Positions 27,944-36,872 are shown, numbered from the stretch's first letter. The stretch is DNA of 64,000 bases from Bog-473 sp963751335 (GCA_963751335.1 CAVVUB010000004.1:1-64000), one strand, 5' to 3'. Made by a program: numbers and translations. The notes: a model not told the origin generated them from the sequence alone.

Positions 27944-28138
27944 CTATGCGGTGAGTCCGGCCAAGAACTCCATCAGCGGTTCTTTGACCTCTCTCGGTCG
28001 TTCCGTCTGGGTCCAGAGTCCGCAACCCTCGAGGAAGACGACGTTGGTCGAGTCGGGCATCGAAAATCGTCGTAGATTTCCGACGAGGTCATGCATTCGG
28101 ATGCCGTTCGTGTCAACGAAGCGATGAGAAGGGCTCAC
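27944..28138 (-). pseudogene. Mini alpha/beta-hydrolase: internally deleted epoxide-hydrolase-like gene
   Basis: 64 residues. The start HRFVDTNGIRMH is the N-terminus of epoxide-hydrolase-type alpha/beta hydrolases. The rest, NVVFLEGCGLWTQTERPREV and KEPLMEFLAG, is the extreme C-terminus of the same family. About 230-250 residues between them are missing, including the nucleophile region. The C-terminal catalytic His is also gone (CGLWTQ where CGHWTQ is usual). The reading frame is intact across the junction. Its GTG overlaps the YihY/BrkB stop (GTGA), and its stop is 8 bases before the lipoprotein ATG. It may persist only for translational coupling. Confidence 0.65.
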
Positions 28139-29157
28139 GGAGCCCTCTCTTTCGCTCCATCCTCTTCGAGGGAAAGTGACCGGCCAACCGTTTTTCGTCC
28201 AGATGGCATCAGCCAGTGATAAGCCCGCGAGAACGACAGATCACGTTCCCGCCAGACCAGTCCAACCACCGCACCCAGGATGATGACGACACCGATGGCG
28301 ATCAGCCAGGACATGAGGGCGAACACAACCCCAATAGGACCGTACTTCTTGTCGTCCGAAATGACCGTTCCAGAGAAGATAAATGAGAAAACGACCTCCA
28401 TCCCCACCCAGAACAGCGCAGTTGCCACCGCGGATGGCAACAGGGCGCGCCATGGCACCCTCCCCGAGAGCAGGAACCACATCGTCCCCCACCAAAAAAG
28501 GGTCAGCCCGACGAACGCCAAAATGCCTACCAGCCAGAGACCGACCGCATTGCGCAACCAGGGCCCAGCCACTGCGGCCAGTGAGACCCAGGCAACAGTC
28601 ACCACGAGCCATACGAACCGACGGCCGATGTCCTTCAGACCTCCGGCCTGCAACTCGAACGAGCGCTCATAGAGGTCTTGGACTCCGCTCGCTGCCGCGA
28701 TGCCCCCAAGAATGAAGAACAAATAGGCGGTACCGGTCACCGCATTGGAAGTCGACGAAGATGACGCGAAGAGCCCACTGACGTCGCGCGCCGCTTCTTG
28801 GTTCAGAGCGAGATGACGCACCAAGCCCGTCACTGCGGATTGCCCCGCCAGCGCGTTCGCCACGATGATGAATGGAAAGAAGCACAAGAGGAGCACAGCA
28901 GCAAAGAGCATTCCTTTGTTGATGAAATCCATGGCGGTGAGGCGATTCCACAGATGCTCAGCCGAGGAACCCGAGTACGTGCGTTCGAGCGACTCGGCGC
29001 CGCGCCGCACCCTCTTCGGAAGCGGGATGTGGTCAAGACCCCAGTCGGATCCGTCTGTTGGGCTCACAATCTGCGATCCCTGCTCACACAGCATCCCAGG
29101 AGACAGTCCATGGCGTGGGCTGGTGGCTTGATGGGTGGCGGTCTCACTCTTCCTCAC
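28135..29157 (-). CDS. YihY/BrkB-family membrane protein
   Basis: 340 residues. The GTG start overlaps the K+ channel TGA (GTGA). After a ~75-residue cytoplasmic N-terminus there are six hydrophobic segments: MLFAAVLLLCFFPFIIVANAL, AYLFFILGGIAAASGVQDLYE, FVWLVVTVAWVSLAAVAG, LWLVGILAFVGLTLFWWGTMW, LLPSAVATALFWVGMEVVFSF and IGVVFALMSWLIAIGVVIILG. PIGVVFALMSWLIA and a Trp/Arg-rich tail are typical of this family (Pfam Virul_fac_BrkB), whose exact role (transporter or envelope protein) is not settled. It is embedded in a membrane-transport operon. Confidence 0.88.
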   Translation of the reverse strand: MRKSETATHQATSPRHGLSPGMLCEQGSQIVSPTDGSDWGLDHIPLPKRVRRGAESLERTYSGSSAEHLWNRLTAMDFINKGMLFAAVLLLCFFPFIIVANALAGQSAVTGLVRHLALNQEAARDVSGLFASSSSTSNAVTGTAYLFFILGGIAAASGVQDLYERSFELQAGGLKDIGRRFVWLVVTVAWVSLAAVAGPWLRNAVGLWLVGILAFVGLTLFWWGTMWFLLSGRVPWRALLPSAVATALFWVGMEVVFSFIFSGTVISDDKKYGPIGVVFALMSWLIAIGVVIILGAVVGLVWRERDLSFSRAYHWLMPSGRKTVGRSLSLEEDGAKERAP

Positions 29158-29891
29158 TCATCGTCAGGAGGAGCCTCGCCAGCCGTCGAGTCCGACCCCT
29201 CGACGGCAAGTCCTTGCCTCCTCGTCGGTTGGTACGAATTGATGACCTTGGCGACGGCGGTCACGAGGAACAGTTGGCCGATGAGCATCTCCGCAAGAGC
29301 GAAGCTCTGGCCCGGGTTCTCCGCCGGCACGAGGTTTCCATATCCCGTCGTCGTGAGCGTCGTGAAGGAAAAGAACAGGTCCTGCGCAAAGGTCCCATCA
29401 CCCTGAGCGCCGAAGAACGCCGTTGCCTCATTGGCGGCGGCGGCACGATAGACGAACGCGAAGAACATTCCGACCAATAGATAGGCCGAGACCGCACCCA
29501 AGACGGTCTCTTGGTCCACTACCGTTCTGCGGATGAGATGACGCAAGATCGATACAGGTGCGATCAGATAGAGAAGAGCACTGACCGCGGGCAACAACTT
29601 GTCCGCGACCTCACGATGAAGGATAAGACCCAGGATGGCCGCTGCGACAGCAATGAGAAGACTGACGGCGGCAACGACTCGAATCTGATGGGGCGCTCGC
29701 GAGATTCGCAGGATGATGGAGACGGTGGTGATCTGCACGACGAGAATGACTGATAAGCCCCAGGACTTGGATAGGTTGATCGAGAGCACATAGGTGACCA
29801 GGATGAGGATGATTACGCCGCCATAACTGTCGAACTCATAGACGGACTTGAGCGTCGGGAGGCGGAAGGAACCGATGGCGGAGGGAGGCAT
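29154..29891 (-). CDS. Two-pore-domain-type potassium channel (Ion_trans_2)
   Basis: 245 residues with about six hydrophobic segments: residues 23-58 (two), 70-92, 98-116, 132-152 and a last helix (SFALAEMLIGQLFLVTAVAKVI). The selectivity filter TLTTTGYGNLVP precedes the last helix, with the pore helix DLFFSFTTL just before it. This is the K+ channel TxGYG signature. There is no RCK/TrkA domain; the C-terminus is a short acidic tail. It is the first of a GTGA-overlapping series leading to YihY/BrkB, so membrane potential or osmotic balance is the likely role. Confidence 0.9.
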   Translation of the reverse strand: MPPSAIGSFRLPTLKSVYEFDSYGGVIILILVTYVLSINLSKSWGLSVILVVQITTVSIILRISRAPHQIRVVAAVSLLIAVAAAILGLILHREVADKLLPAVSALLYLIAPVSILRHLIRRTVVDQETVLGAVSAYLLVGMFFAFVYRAAAANEATAFFGAQGDGTFAQDLFFSFTTLTTTGYGNLVPAENPGQSFALAEMLIGQLFLVTAVAKVINSYQPTRRQGLAVEGSDSTAGEAPPDDE

Positions 29892-29959
29892 CGACTAGTC
29901 GCTCGGGCGTTGATCGGCCATAAAGGCGCGAGGACGGATGGGACGTTGCAACGACGTTG

Positions 29960-31363
29960 TCATTGTTGGACCTCGTCTGTGACGACCTTGAGTGACGTAC
30001 GGTTGCCGTCATCGCTGGGTGCTCCGGCAATCAAGAGTTTGGGGGGTTCCGAGGTGCGCGAGGCCGACAGGGCCAAGACCACCAGATAGGCCACGACCAC
30101 CGCCACGATGATCAGTGGTGTCGTCGAGGCCCCGGCCTGGGAGACGACCATTGCGATGATGATCGAGGCCAACGGAAGTCGGAGGATCGAGACCGTGGCC
30201 GCTCCCATCAACGCCGCCACCGCAGGCTCCTCGGAGAAGCCAGGCAGATGGGCGCACAGCAGTCCGGCAACGATGCCGAGGAACATGGCAGGAAAGGTGG
30301 GTCCCCCTCGGGCGCTGCCCAGCGAGACGCTGTAGGCAAGGCCTTTGAAGACAAGGAACAGGGCAAAGGCCTTTTGCGAGAAGCTGGCGGCCTGATTGAC
30401 CACTGCCCCCATCGTGTCCTGGCCTGAGAAAAGGACTAGGTCCTCGGGCTTGCCGCTCAGGTGCCCGAAGAGGATCGCCAACGCTCCAACGGTCAGGGCG
30501 GCAAGCGGAACGACGACGTACGGGCGGCCTAGCGTCGCCGCGTTAACCGTCAACCCAATTCGGGCGATGACGAAGATGACCACTGCGACCACGGCGGCGA
30601 GGAGAATCGTCCACGCGAAGGCCGAGATCGTTGGCGTGTGGTACTTGGGTAACGACAACGGTGGGATGGCATAGGCGCTCGAGCTCAAACCAGTCAGCGA
30701 CCCCATGCCGATGAAGACGAGGGAGCCGATACCCGCGGACAACAGTCCCGGCAACAGAATGACAGGAAGGGTCGCCCCTCCCAAGCCGGCCGCCTCGATG
30801 ATGATTACCGCTCCCACGATGGGGGAACCGAAGAGGGAGGACATGGCGGCAAAGCTCGCCGCCGCGGCGATGAGAGCGAACACCTGGTCCGGAGCGTCTT
30901 TGCGAGCCGATCGCATTGCGAGAATTCCTAAACCGCCGGCGAGCGCGATCAGTGGGGCCTCCGGGCCTAGGACCATGCCGAATCCGATCGAGGCGAGTGA
31001 GGCGAGCAGAACTCCGGGAAGTTCACGCGGCTGGGTGGGAGGACCCGCCTTGAGCCCTTCGGCTGGCTTGTGGCCGCCGCTTCCCGGCAGGCGAGCTATC
31101 GCGATGGCGATCGGCACCGAGGCGACGGCAAGGATTGGCAACGGCCACCACGTCGGCACCGGAGACAGGGAGAGCCCGCTCGGGAGATCCTTGTAGAGCC
31201 ACTCTTGGAGGTAGTGGATCAGCTCGAGATAGCCCCATGAAGCCAGGGACACCAAGACACCGATCACCGCGGCAAACGCCAGGAGCGCCCGGTACTCCTT
31301 GCTGCGCAGCAAGGAGTCGGGATCGGGAGGTGAGGAGTTGTCTGTCGCAGTCTGATCGTCCAT
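29960..31363 (-). CDS. ClC-family chloride channel/antiporter
   Basis: 467 residues from ATG 31363; a TTG 19 codons earlier is possible, and neither has a strong ribosome site. ClC signatures are LPGSGGHKPAEGL (GSGIP-like), GMVLGPEAPLIALAGGLG (GxEGP-like with Ala replacing Gly), SPIVGAVIIIEAAG and SLGSARGGPTFPAMFLG (GxFxP-like). There are no CBS domains. These proteins move Cl- through the membrane, often with H+ exchange; the departures from canonical motifs leave ion selectivity uncertain. It lies 68 bases upstream of the K+ channel gene and 87 bases after the DUF2252 gene, all on the minus strand. Confidence 0.9.
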   Translation of the reverse strand: MDDQTATDNSSPPDPDSLLRSKEYRALLAFAAVIGVLVSLASWGYLELIHYLQEWLYKDLPSGLSLSPVPTWWPLPILAVASVPIAIAIARLPGSGGHKPAEGLKAGPPTQPRELPGVLLASLASIGFGMVLGPEAPLIALAGGLGILAMRSARKDAPDQVFALIAAAASFAAMSSLFGSPIVGAVIIIEAAGLGGATLPVILLPGLLSAGIGSLVFIGMGSLTGLSSSAYAIPPLSLPKYHTPTISAFAWTILLAAVVAVVIFVIARIGLTVNAATLGRPYVVVPLAALTVGALAILFGHLSGKPEDLVLFSGQDTMGAVVNQAASFSQKAFALFLVFKGLAYSVSLGSARGGPTFPAMFLGIVAGLLCAHLPGFSEEPAVAALMGAATVSILRLPLASIIIAMVVSQAGASTTPLIIVAVVVAYLVVLALSASRTSEPPKLLIAGAPSDDGNRTSLKVVTDEVQQ

Positions 31364-31450
31364 CAGTTGGCAACGGTTCCGTTTCGGTGGCTCGGCCGCA
31401 TCTGTGCCTGCTTCGACCAACCTCGCTTCTGGATGATCCAGGCGGTCAAG

Positions 31451-32871
31451 TCACACACCGCTTTCAGCGGTCAGAATGCCTGAGGCAATCGCATCTCGCA
31501 TGGCCTGGTAGTCACGCTCATTCTGTTTGGCGTAGGAACGCGCGAAATCGGCCAGCGCCTGGTCGAAGACGTCACTCGCGCCGAGATAGGCCCCAATGGC
31601 GGTGGCACTCCCCGACCGAGCGTGAGCCCGAGCGAGCGTCCAGGCACAAATACTGGCGTAGATGCTCAAGATGTCCGGGCTCATTGTCTCGAATGCGGCA
31701 GACGCCTTCCAGTCCCAGAGCTGGCGGACATAAAAGTCTCGATGGCCTCCATCTGGCAGCTCAACGCGTTGCCACCCCAGGAAGATGTCGCTGGCGGCCT
31801 GCATGAGTCGCTGCCCCTCTACGACCCTTTGTCCATGGTTTGCGATCTTGCTCTTCGTGGTGAACCGTTCCAGCACTGATTCCTCAGCTTCTTTCACCTG
31901 GAGGAAGAGCACATCCTCCGACTCCTGCCCGACAAAGAGTGCCACCCAGCAACGGGTGCCGACGCTGCCTACACCGACGACCTTGCGGGCCAATGCGACA
32001 TAGCGATATTGAGCCAACAGATGTCGGCGGTCGGGCGAGAGAGTTGACCTGTATGAGCGGAGCGCGCCTTCGACTACTTGCTCGACCTGTTCCGCCTCGC
32101 CCGACTCGCTATAAACGTCCTCCACGGGGATGAGAAGCGGAGGATCGCTCAAGAACCTGAGCGTGCCATCGACCACGGTTGTCAACTTGTCCCGCGCTCG
32201 CAATCGGTCTTTTGATTCAGCCTTAAGGATGGCGCGTTGAAGGTTCTTGACCGCGTTCGACCCTGCTTTCGAGCCCCACCGTTCCATAATGGTTTGCACG
32301 TCGAGACGCGCGCGTACCATGTGTCAAGCTTGCTGGTACCAGCGAATAACCGGATTGTGTGCCGATAGGTGTGAACGCATCGCAGGACGATGTCACGCAA
32401 GGGTCGGCCGCCGTATCCCAGCTCTCGTCCGGCCACCTCCAAACTTGCGGCGAGCCTCTTCACGTCCCACTCGAAAGGGCCGGCAGCGGTTTCATCGAAG
32501 TCATTGATGTCGAAAACCAAATCACGCTCGGGCGAGGCAAATCCTCCGAAGTTCGACAGATGGGCATCGCCGCACAGTTGAACATTGAGGTCAGTACTCG
32601 GACCGATTGACAAGTCCGCGGCCATGGGCAGTGCGGCTCCTCGGTAAAACGCGAAGGCCGAAGCGGCCATACGGCCGTGTCGGATCGGTACGAGCTCAGG
32701 CACACGCGTCGCCTCTTGGCCGACTAAAAGGCTCAGCGGATCAGACGTGCGCGAAGCAATGTTCCACTCCGCCTGGGACGCCCTGGGGATTCGGCGGCGA
32801 GCACCTTTCCCCAGTTCGATCAGCTGCTCTCGGCTCAGCGGCCGAGACCTTCCACTTGCCAGTTTGTTCAT
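31451..32871 (-). pseudogene. DUF2252-family protein, split by a frameshift
   Basis: The first part, from ATG 32871 to about 32315, reads RPLSREQLIELGKGARRRIP, FYRGAALPMAADLS, NVQLCGDAHLSNFGGFASPE and DINDFDETAAGPFEWDVKRL, all DUF2252 signatures (a kinase-like fold with CGDxHxxNFG). The second part, in another frame, continues ARLDVQTIMERWG, LARKVVGVGSVGTRCWVALF, WARAHARSG-like TLARAHARSGSA and ends near 31451. The break lies in a CGCGCGCG run near 32310, where two extra bases (or one missing base) shift the frame. Joined length is ~470 residues, normal for the family. Function is unknown, though the fold suggests phosphotransfer. Confidence 0.8.
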
Positions 32872-33023
32872 CCTTGATCGTCCTCGCGTTCATATCCGCC
32901 CCAAGGATCGGCCCACCCTGCGACGCTGACGCTCGGGCGAGGCTTTCCGCTCATCGGAGGAGGAGCCGAGACTGCGCCTCACATCGAGTCTCTCCTTTGA
33001 GCGACTGGCGCAGCGTTTGGTCG

Positions 33024-33419
33024 TCAGCTCAACGCCTTGGCCTTCTGGGCCTGGAATTCTTCCTCGGTAACGACTCCGTGGTCGCGGAGTTGGGCCAACT
33101 TGGCCAGCTCGTCCGCTGAGCTGGTTCCAGATCCGGCAACATCACGGACGTATGTGTCAAATTCCTGCTGTTGCTGGCGCGCATCCCCTGCGGCCCTTTC
33201 CTGCATCTCGCCTCCGCGGGCGATCAGGTAGATGAGAACGCCGATCAGTGGCAAGAAGATGACGAGCAACACCCACATGGCCTTTGCGAATCCCCCGATG
33301 TCGTGGCTCCGGAATATGTCGCCAAAGACGATGATGAGGAGCCAAATCCAGACCACGAAGCCGAAGAACAAGAGCATTGTCCAGAAAAGGCTGAGAAGTG
33401 GATACGTGTAGGCGACCAT
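33024..33419 (-). CDS. PLDc_N membrane protein with C-terminal SHOCT domain
   Basis: 131 residues from ATG 33419, with a GGAGGAT-like site upstream. Two transmembrane helices (LFWTMLLFFGFVVWIWLLIIVFGDIF and WVLLVIFLPLIGVLIYLIARG) form the PLDc_N module. A Gln/Arg-rich helix (AGDARQQQQEFD) links to a SHOCT domain (ADELAKLAQLRDHGVVTEEEFQAQKAKAL). SHOCT domains mediate oligomerisation. A 20-bp inverted repeat and a CATACT -10 element lie 67-86 and ~35 bases upstream. The protein at 41080 is a close relative without SHOCT and carries the same upstream box. Confidence 0.92.
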   Translation of the reverse strand: MVAYTYPLLSLFWTMLLFFGFVVWIWLLIIVFGDIFRSHDIGGFAKAMWVLLVIFLPLIGVLIYLIARGGEMQERAAGDARQQQQEFDTYVRDVAGSGTSSADELAKLAQLRDHGVVTEEEFQAQKAKALS

Positions 33420-33485
33420 CTATCCTCCAAGGGACGAAGCGTTTGCAGGGCAAATGTCAGTATGTGGGTCCAATGCCGGTGGGTC

Positions 33486-33505
33486 ATCACCCCATGAGGG
33501 GTGAT
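33486..33505 (-). promoter_or_regulatory. 20-bp inverted-repeat operator, copy A, with downstream -10
   Basis: ATCACCCC-ATGA-GGGGTGAT is a perfect palindrome with 8-base arms. On the minus strand it is followed by GAC, exactly 18 bases, then CATACT. The GATGAC overlapping the box edge would be the -35 region, so the box centre lies near -43, a class II activator position. The target gene start (33419) is 67 bases away. Three related boxes lie at 36598, 37288 and 40993. Confidence 0.75.
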
Positions 33506-33596
33506 TCATCGAGCAGTCGATCGTGGGTTGAGGTGAAGTGCGTACAATCGGCATCGTTTCTTCCGTCGCCGGAGAGAGCGGGCGCTGGCTCTGTGG

Positions 33597-33612
33597 ATGG
33601 ACTCGAGTCCAT
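33597..33612. promoter_or_regulatory. Perfect 16-bp palindrome of unknown role
   Basis: ATGGACTC-GAGTCCAT is perfectly self-complementary with no spacer. It lies in a gene-free stretch ~180 bases upstream of the PLDc_N-SHOCT gene. It may be a protein-binding site; chance occurrence cannot be excluded. Confidence 0.3.
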
Positions 33613-33970
33613 GTCCGTCGAGAAGAGTTCCTCGGTCGCCTTTTGTCCCGGATGGTCCCGGATGGAGGCGAGCGGTGGCATGGTGGCCACGTACCGCCCA
33701 GGGCGGCGTTGAGAAAGACGCCCAGACAACCTTGAACCGACGAGAGGTCCGCTCTGATTCTCGGCGTCGCGAAGGCCATTTGTTTCCGGGCGCCGCATTC
33801 GAGCACGCGGGCAGTGGGCTGACGGGCAGAACCTTGGCTGCACCGGACGAGCTTGCACCGATACTCCCTTGGCATCGTGAGTGAGACCGAAGATGAGTAT
33901 GCGGTTCCCGGCTTACTGGGACATCACCCAGTTGGGAGCCGATTGCCCTGCTGTCTAACCCGGCGCAGCG

Positions 33971-36571
33971 TCAGAGAAGACCACTCGCCCTGGCTCTGGC
34001 CACCGCGTCTGACCGTGACGACGCATCGAGTTTGCGATAGATGCTTTTGAGGTGGGTTTTGAGTGTGTTCATCGAGATGAAAAGCTCACCCGCGATCTCC
34101 CGAGTGCTGAGTCGTGTCTGGAGGAAGCGAAGGACGCCCTGCTCACGAGCACTCAGTCGACTGTCCCTATTTGGAGGACTGATGGCACCATGGGCTGCAA
34201 TGCGGTCGGCCACCGTCACGAGCGTATCTGCGTAGTCGTCGCTGAGCGAGTGCCTCAGGAGGGCGACCAAATCGTTACCGAGTTCAGGTGACACATCCAA
34301 CACAGAGAGAACGAAGCCCTGCGGACGCCCGAGCTCGACGAGTCGCCGGAGATCGTCGTCGTAAGGGAGGCCCATGTGTCGCCGGACGTCCGCCCGGAGG
34401 CAGGTCAACTGGATCGCAAGGGATACACCAAACGAACCAGCGTCAAGTTCGTTCATGGCGACGTCGGCTCGGTCCGCTTGGCCCCGGACCAGCCAGGCCC
34501 GGGTCTCAAGCAAACAACGGGTCGGCGACGGTGGGAGCGTCCGGACGAGGTCGGCCGCTGGTCCCGGGTCGCCGAGGTCCATGCGGATTCTGGCCTCCAG
34601 AACGTCTGCGCGCTGTATCAGGGGGGAGCGGACTCCAGCCGGCAGGACCGTTTTTGCCCGCTCAAGGATGCCAAGACCCTCGACCAGCTCGCCCCGAGAG
34701 CGAAACAGCCGTGCCCTCTCGATCAAGCCAAGTAGTTCGAACGGAGGTCGAATCTTCTCACTGGACCGAACCGCATCCTCGATCAAACGTTCAGCCTCGT
34801 CCAATTGGCCAGCTTCTAGGCTGAGCGCGCCGAGCGTCAGTGTGGCGTCAAAAAGGCCGACGTGGTTGGAGACGCCTCGCGCACGTGCCGCGTCAAGAGC
34901 GGCGTTCGCCGCCGTTCTTGCCTGTCGTAGCTGACCCAGTTCGAAGAGGCCGCCGGATCTGATCCCCAGCAGCACTGTGGCTGTAACAGGATCGGCATGG
35001 CCAAGGGCGATATCGCAGGTCGTGATGCACGAGTCCGGGTCTTGGTTATAGAGGTGAGCTCGCGCCGAAAGGACGGGAAACTGGTCCATGACGAAGTCTG
35101 TGCCCGGCGTCAGGCGTGAAAAGACGTCCCGCTCAAAGACAATGATTGGATCTGGCTCGCCGCGCATGCCGTGCCACTGCGCATTGACGGCCGCCAACCT
35201 GATATCGAATTCGCTGTCACCGTCACCGTCGTTGTCACTGTCGCTGGCTGCGCCCGACGCTTGGACGAGCCACCAACCCTGCTCCTCGATTCTGCCCGCG
35301 AGGCCGAGCGCAAGGGCGTAGTCGACCATGCGAGCGCGGTGAGCCCTGATGTCCTCGTCAGAAAGCCTTCCCAACCATGCGCCAGCGCTTGAACTTGGGC
35401 CGGGAAACCATTCGTGTGCCAGGTGATCGTGCAAGAGTTCAAAGGCTCGGTCGAGGTCACCGGCTTGCACGAAGTGATCCACGGCTGACGCGTAGGAGCC
35501 AGTCTTCTCGTACCAAGTACCAGCACGCGCGTGCAGGGCTTTGGCTCGAGCCGGATCTTCGGCCTCCAGCTGGGCGTGTAGAAGTTCTCGAAAGAGCTGG
35601 TGGTACCGGTAGTGGGGCGGATCCCCCCCCAGCGCGACGATAAAGAGTCCAGAGTTGATCGCTCGTCGCAGCAGGTTGGCGCCGTGCTCGTCACCGAGTA
35701 GAGCATTTGCCAATTCCACGTCGAACTCATCAACGACGGATGTTGCGTACAAGAACTGCGCCATTTCTGCGGACTGCCCATCGAGCACCTCTTCGATGAG
35801 GAAGTCGGCAACCACATCATCCGTTCCATCAAGGCGTCTGATGAACGAGATCGGGTCGTTGGAGTCGTGAAGCAATGAGAGCACTGCCAACTGCACTCCG
35901 GCCATCCATCCCTCGGTCCTTGTGGCCAGAGTATGCACGTCACCGCGGGAAAGATTGAGGCCATGCTGGTGCATGAAGGAGTTGACCTGCTCTTCTTCCA
36001 GGCGGAGGTCAACATCCCTGATCTCAGCCAGTTGCCCCCGGGCCCGCCATCGGTGGATCGGCAGCATCGGATCGACTCGGGTCCCGAAGACAACATGCGT
36101 AGTCGCAGGTAGTCGTTCGACGAAAGTGACCAGGCCCCCGAGATCCGAGGGAGCGACATCGTGCAGGTCATCGAGGATGAGCCACGTGGGGCCATTCCAC
36201 AGAGCCATCTCGTTGACCAGCGCGGCGACAACGTCTTCGATGTCGTCTGGACCCTCGGTGAGCAGGTCGAGCGCATCGGAGGCGCCACCTGGCTCGACCG
36301 TGGCGAGGGCAGACGCAATGGACGTCCAGAACCGGAGCTCGTCATGATCCCACCGATCGCACGAGAGCCAGGCGCAACGAACTTGAGGTCGCTCGGCGGC
36401 CCAGGCCGACAGCAGCACGGTTTTTCCCATGCCCGGGCTGGCTGCCACCAAGGTGCAGGGGAACTGGATGGCCGTGTCGAGCCGACTAAGCAGTTCGGGC
36501 CGTCGGATCAGGGTATGAGGCAAGGGAGGCCGGATGAACTTCGTCACGGCCGGGCTGGTGCCGATCACCAA
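33971..36571 (-). CDS. Large LuxR-family regulator, MalT-like (LAL/STAND ATPase)
   Basis: 866 residues; a TTG start at 36571 or GTG at 36568, with GAGG just upstream. The N-terminal ATPase has a P-loop AASPGMGKT (43-51) and Walker B TWLILDDLHDV (about 130-140). A ~500-residue helical TPR-like sensor region follows (repeated ARTAANAALDAARARG and EAGQLDEAERLIEDAV). The C-terminal LuxR HTH is SRLSAREQGVLRFLQ then STREIAGELFISMNTLKTHL and SIYRKLDASSRSDAVARAR. Such proteins act as ATP-dependent, ligand-gated activators. A 20-bp inverted repeat lies 26 bases upstream of its start, and three more nearby mark candidate target genes. Confidence 0.92.
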   Translation of the reverse strand: MVIGTSPAVTKFIRPPLPHTLIRRPELLSRLDTAIQFPCTLVAASPGMGKTVLLSAWAAERPQVRCAWLSCDRWDHDELRFWTSIASALATVEPGGASDALDLLTEGPDDIEDVVAALVNEMALWNGPTWLILDDLHDVAPSDLGGLVTFVERLPATTHVVFGTRVDPMLPIHRWRARGQLAEIRDVDLRLEEEQVNSFMHQHGLNLSRGDVHTLATRTEGWMAGVQLAVLSLLHDSNDPISFIRRLDGTDDVVADFLIEEVLDGQSAEMAQFLYATSVVDEFDVELANALLGDEHGANLLRRAINSGLFIVALGGDPPHYRYHQLFRELLHAQLEAEDPARAKALHARAGTWYEKTGSYASAVDHFVQAGDLDRAFELLHDHLAHEWFPGPSSSAGAWLGRLSDEDIRAHRARMVDYALALGLAGRIEEQGWWLVQASGAASDSDNDGDGDSEFDIRLAAVNAQWHGMRGEPDPIIVFERDVFSRLTPGTDFVMDQFPVLSARAHLYNQDPDSCITTCDIALGHADPVTATVLLGIRSGGLFELGQLRQARTAANAALDAARARGVSNHVGLFDATLTLGALSLEAGQLDEAERLIEDAVRSSEKIRPPFELLGLIERARLFRSRGELVEGLGILERAKTVLPAGVRSPLIQRADVLEARIRMDLGDPGPAADLVRTLPPSPTRCLLETRAWLVRGQADRADVAMNELDAGSFGVSLAIQLTCLRADVRRHMGLPYDDDLRRLVELGRPQGFVLSVLDVSPELGNDLVALLRHSLSDDYADTLVTVADRIAAHGAISPPNRDSRLSAREQGVLRFLQTRLSTREIAGELFISMNTLKTHLKSIYRKLDASSRSDAVARARASGLL

Positions 36572-36597
36572 CCTCAGGCTACCAAATCGATCTCCGA

Positions 36598-36617
36598 ATC
36601 ACCCGGATGAGGGTGAC
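36598..36617 (+). promoter_or_regulatory. 20-bp inverted-repeat operator, copy B
   Basis: ATCACCC-GGATGA-GGGTGAC followed by GAC. It differs from the other copies by one base (final C for T). It lies between the divergent LuxR gene (start 36571) and the 71-residue gene (36657). A CAATAT -10-like element is 21 rather than 18 bases after GACGAC, so this promoter fits the pattern less well. It could serve autoregulation of the LuxR gene. Confidence 0.6.
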
Positions 36618-36656
36618 GACGGGCCCGGTGGCGCAGATCAACAATATCCAGGACCA

Positions 36657-36872
36657 ATGGAACCAATCGCCTACGTGATCACGTTCAGGGGCGAGGCTGG
36701 CAGGACCGTGTCCGCAGCGTTCGCGGATCTCGAAGTCTCGACCAAGGAAGGGTTGACGACGCTGCGGGCCACTTTCCCAGACCAAGCCGCGCTGCACGGG
36801 GTGATTGAGCGAATCCGGGCTCTCGGGCTCGAATTGGTCGCCGTGCGGGTGGCGACGGATGACGAGGCTTGA
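36657..36872 (+). CDS. Small ACT-like protein of unknown function
   Basis: 71 residues with AGGA five bases before the ATG. The sequence MEPIAYVITFRGEAGRTVSA, then LEVSTKEGLTTLRATFPDQA and VIERIRALGLELVAVRV, has a beta-alpha-beta-beta-alpha-beta pattern. It resembles small actinobacterial proteins with a G(x)TxLxG...DQAxLxGLLxRIRxLGLELxxV motif. No catalytic residues are seen. It is divergent from the LuxR regulator with an operator copy between them. Confidence 0.7.
   Translation: MEPIAYVITFRGEAGRTVSAAFADLEVSTKEGLTTLRATFPDQAALHGVIERIRALGLELVAVRVATDDEA

Larger units (their letters stand above)
33420..33970. other. 550-base gap holding an operator and a palindrome
   Basis: Between the PLDc_N-SHOCT gene and the end of the LuxR gene. 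It contains the ATCACCC-type inverted repeat (33486-33505) and a perfect 16-bp palindrome (33597-33612). I see no convincing gene: ORFs on both strands here lack ribosome sites and motifs. Confidence 0.5.

Noticed and set aside
33487..33858. Minus ORF of 123 codons in the gap upstream of the PLDc_N-SHOCT gene
   Set aside because: No ribosome site or motif, and it runs through the operator and palindrome.
35110..36345. 411-codon minus frame
   Set aside because: Overlaps the LuxR regulator in another frame; Ser/Thr/Cys-rich nonsense composition.
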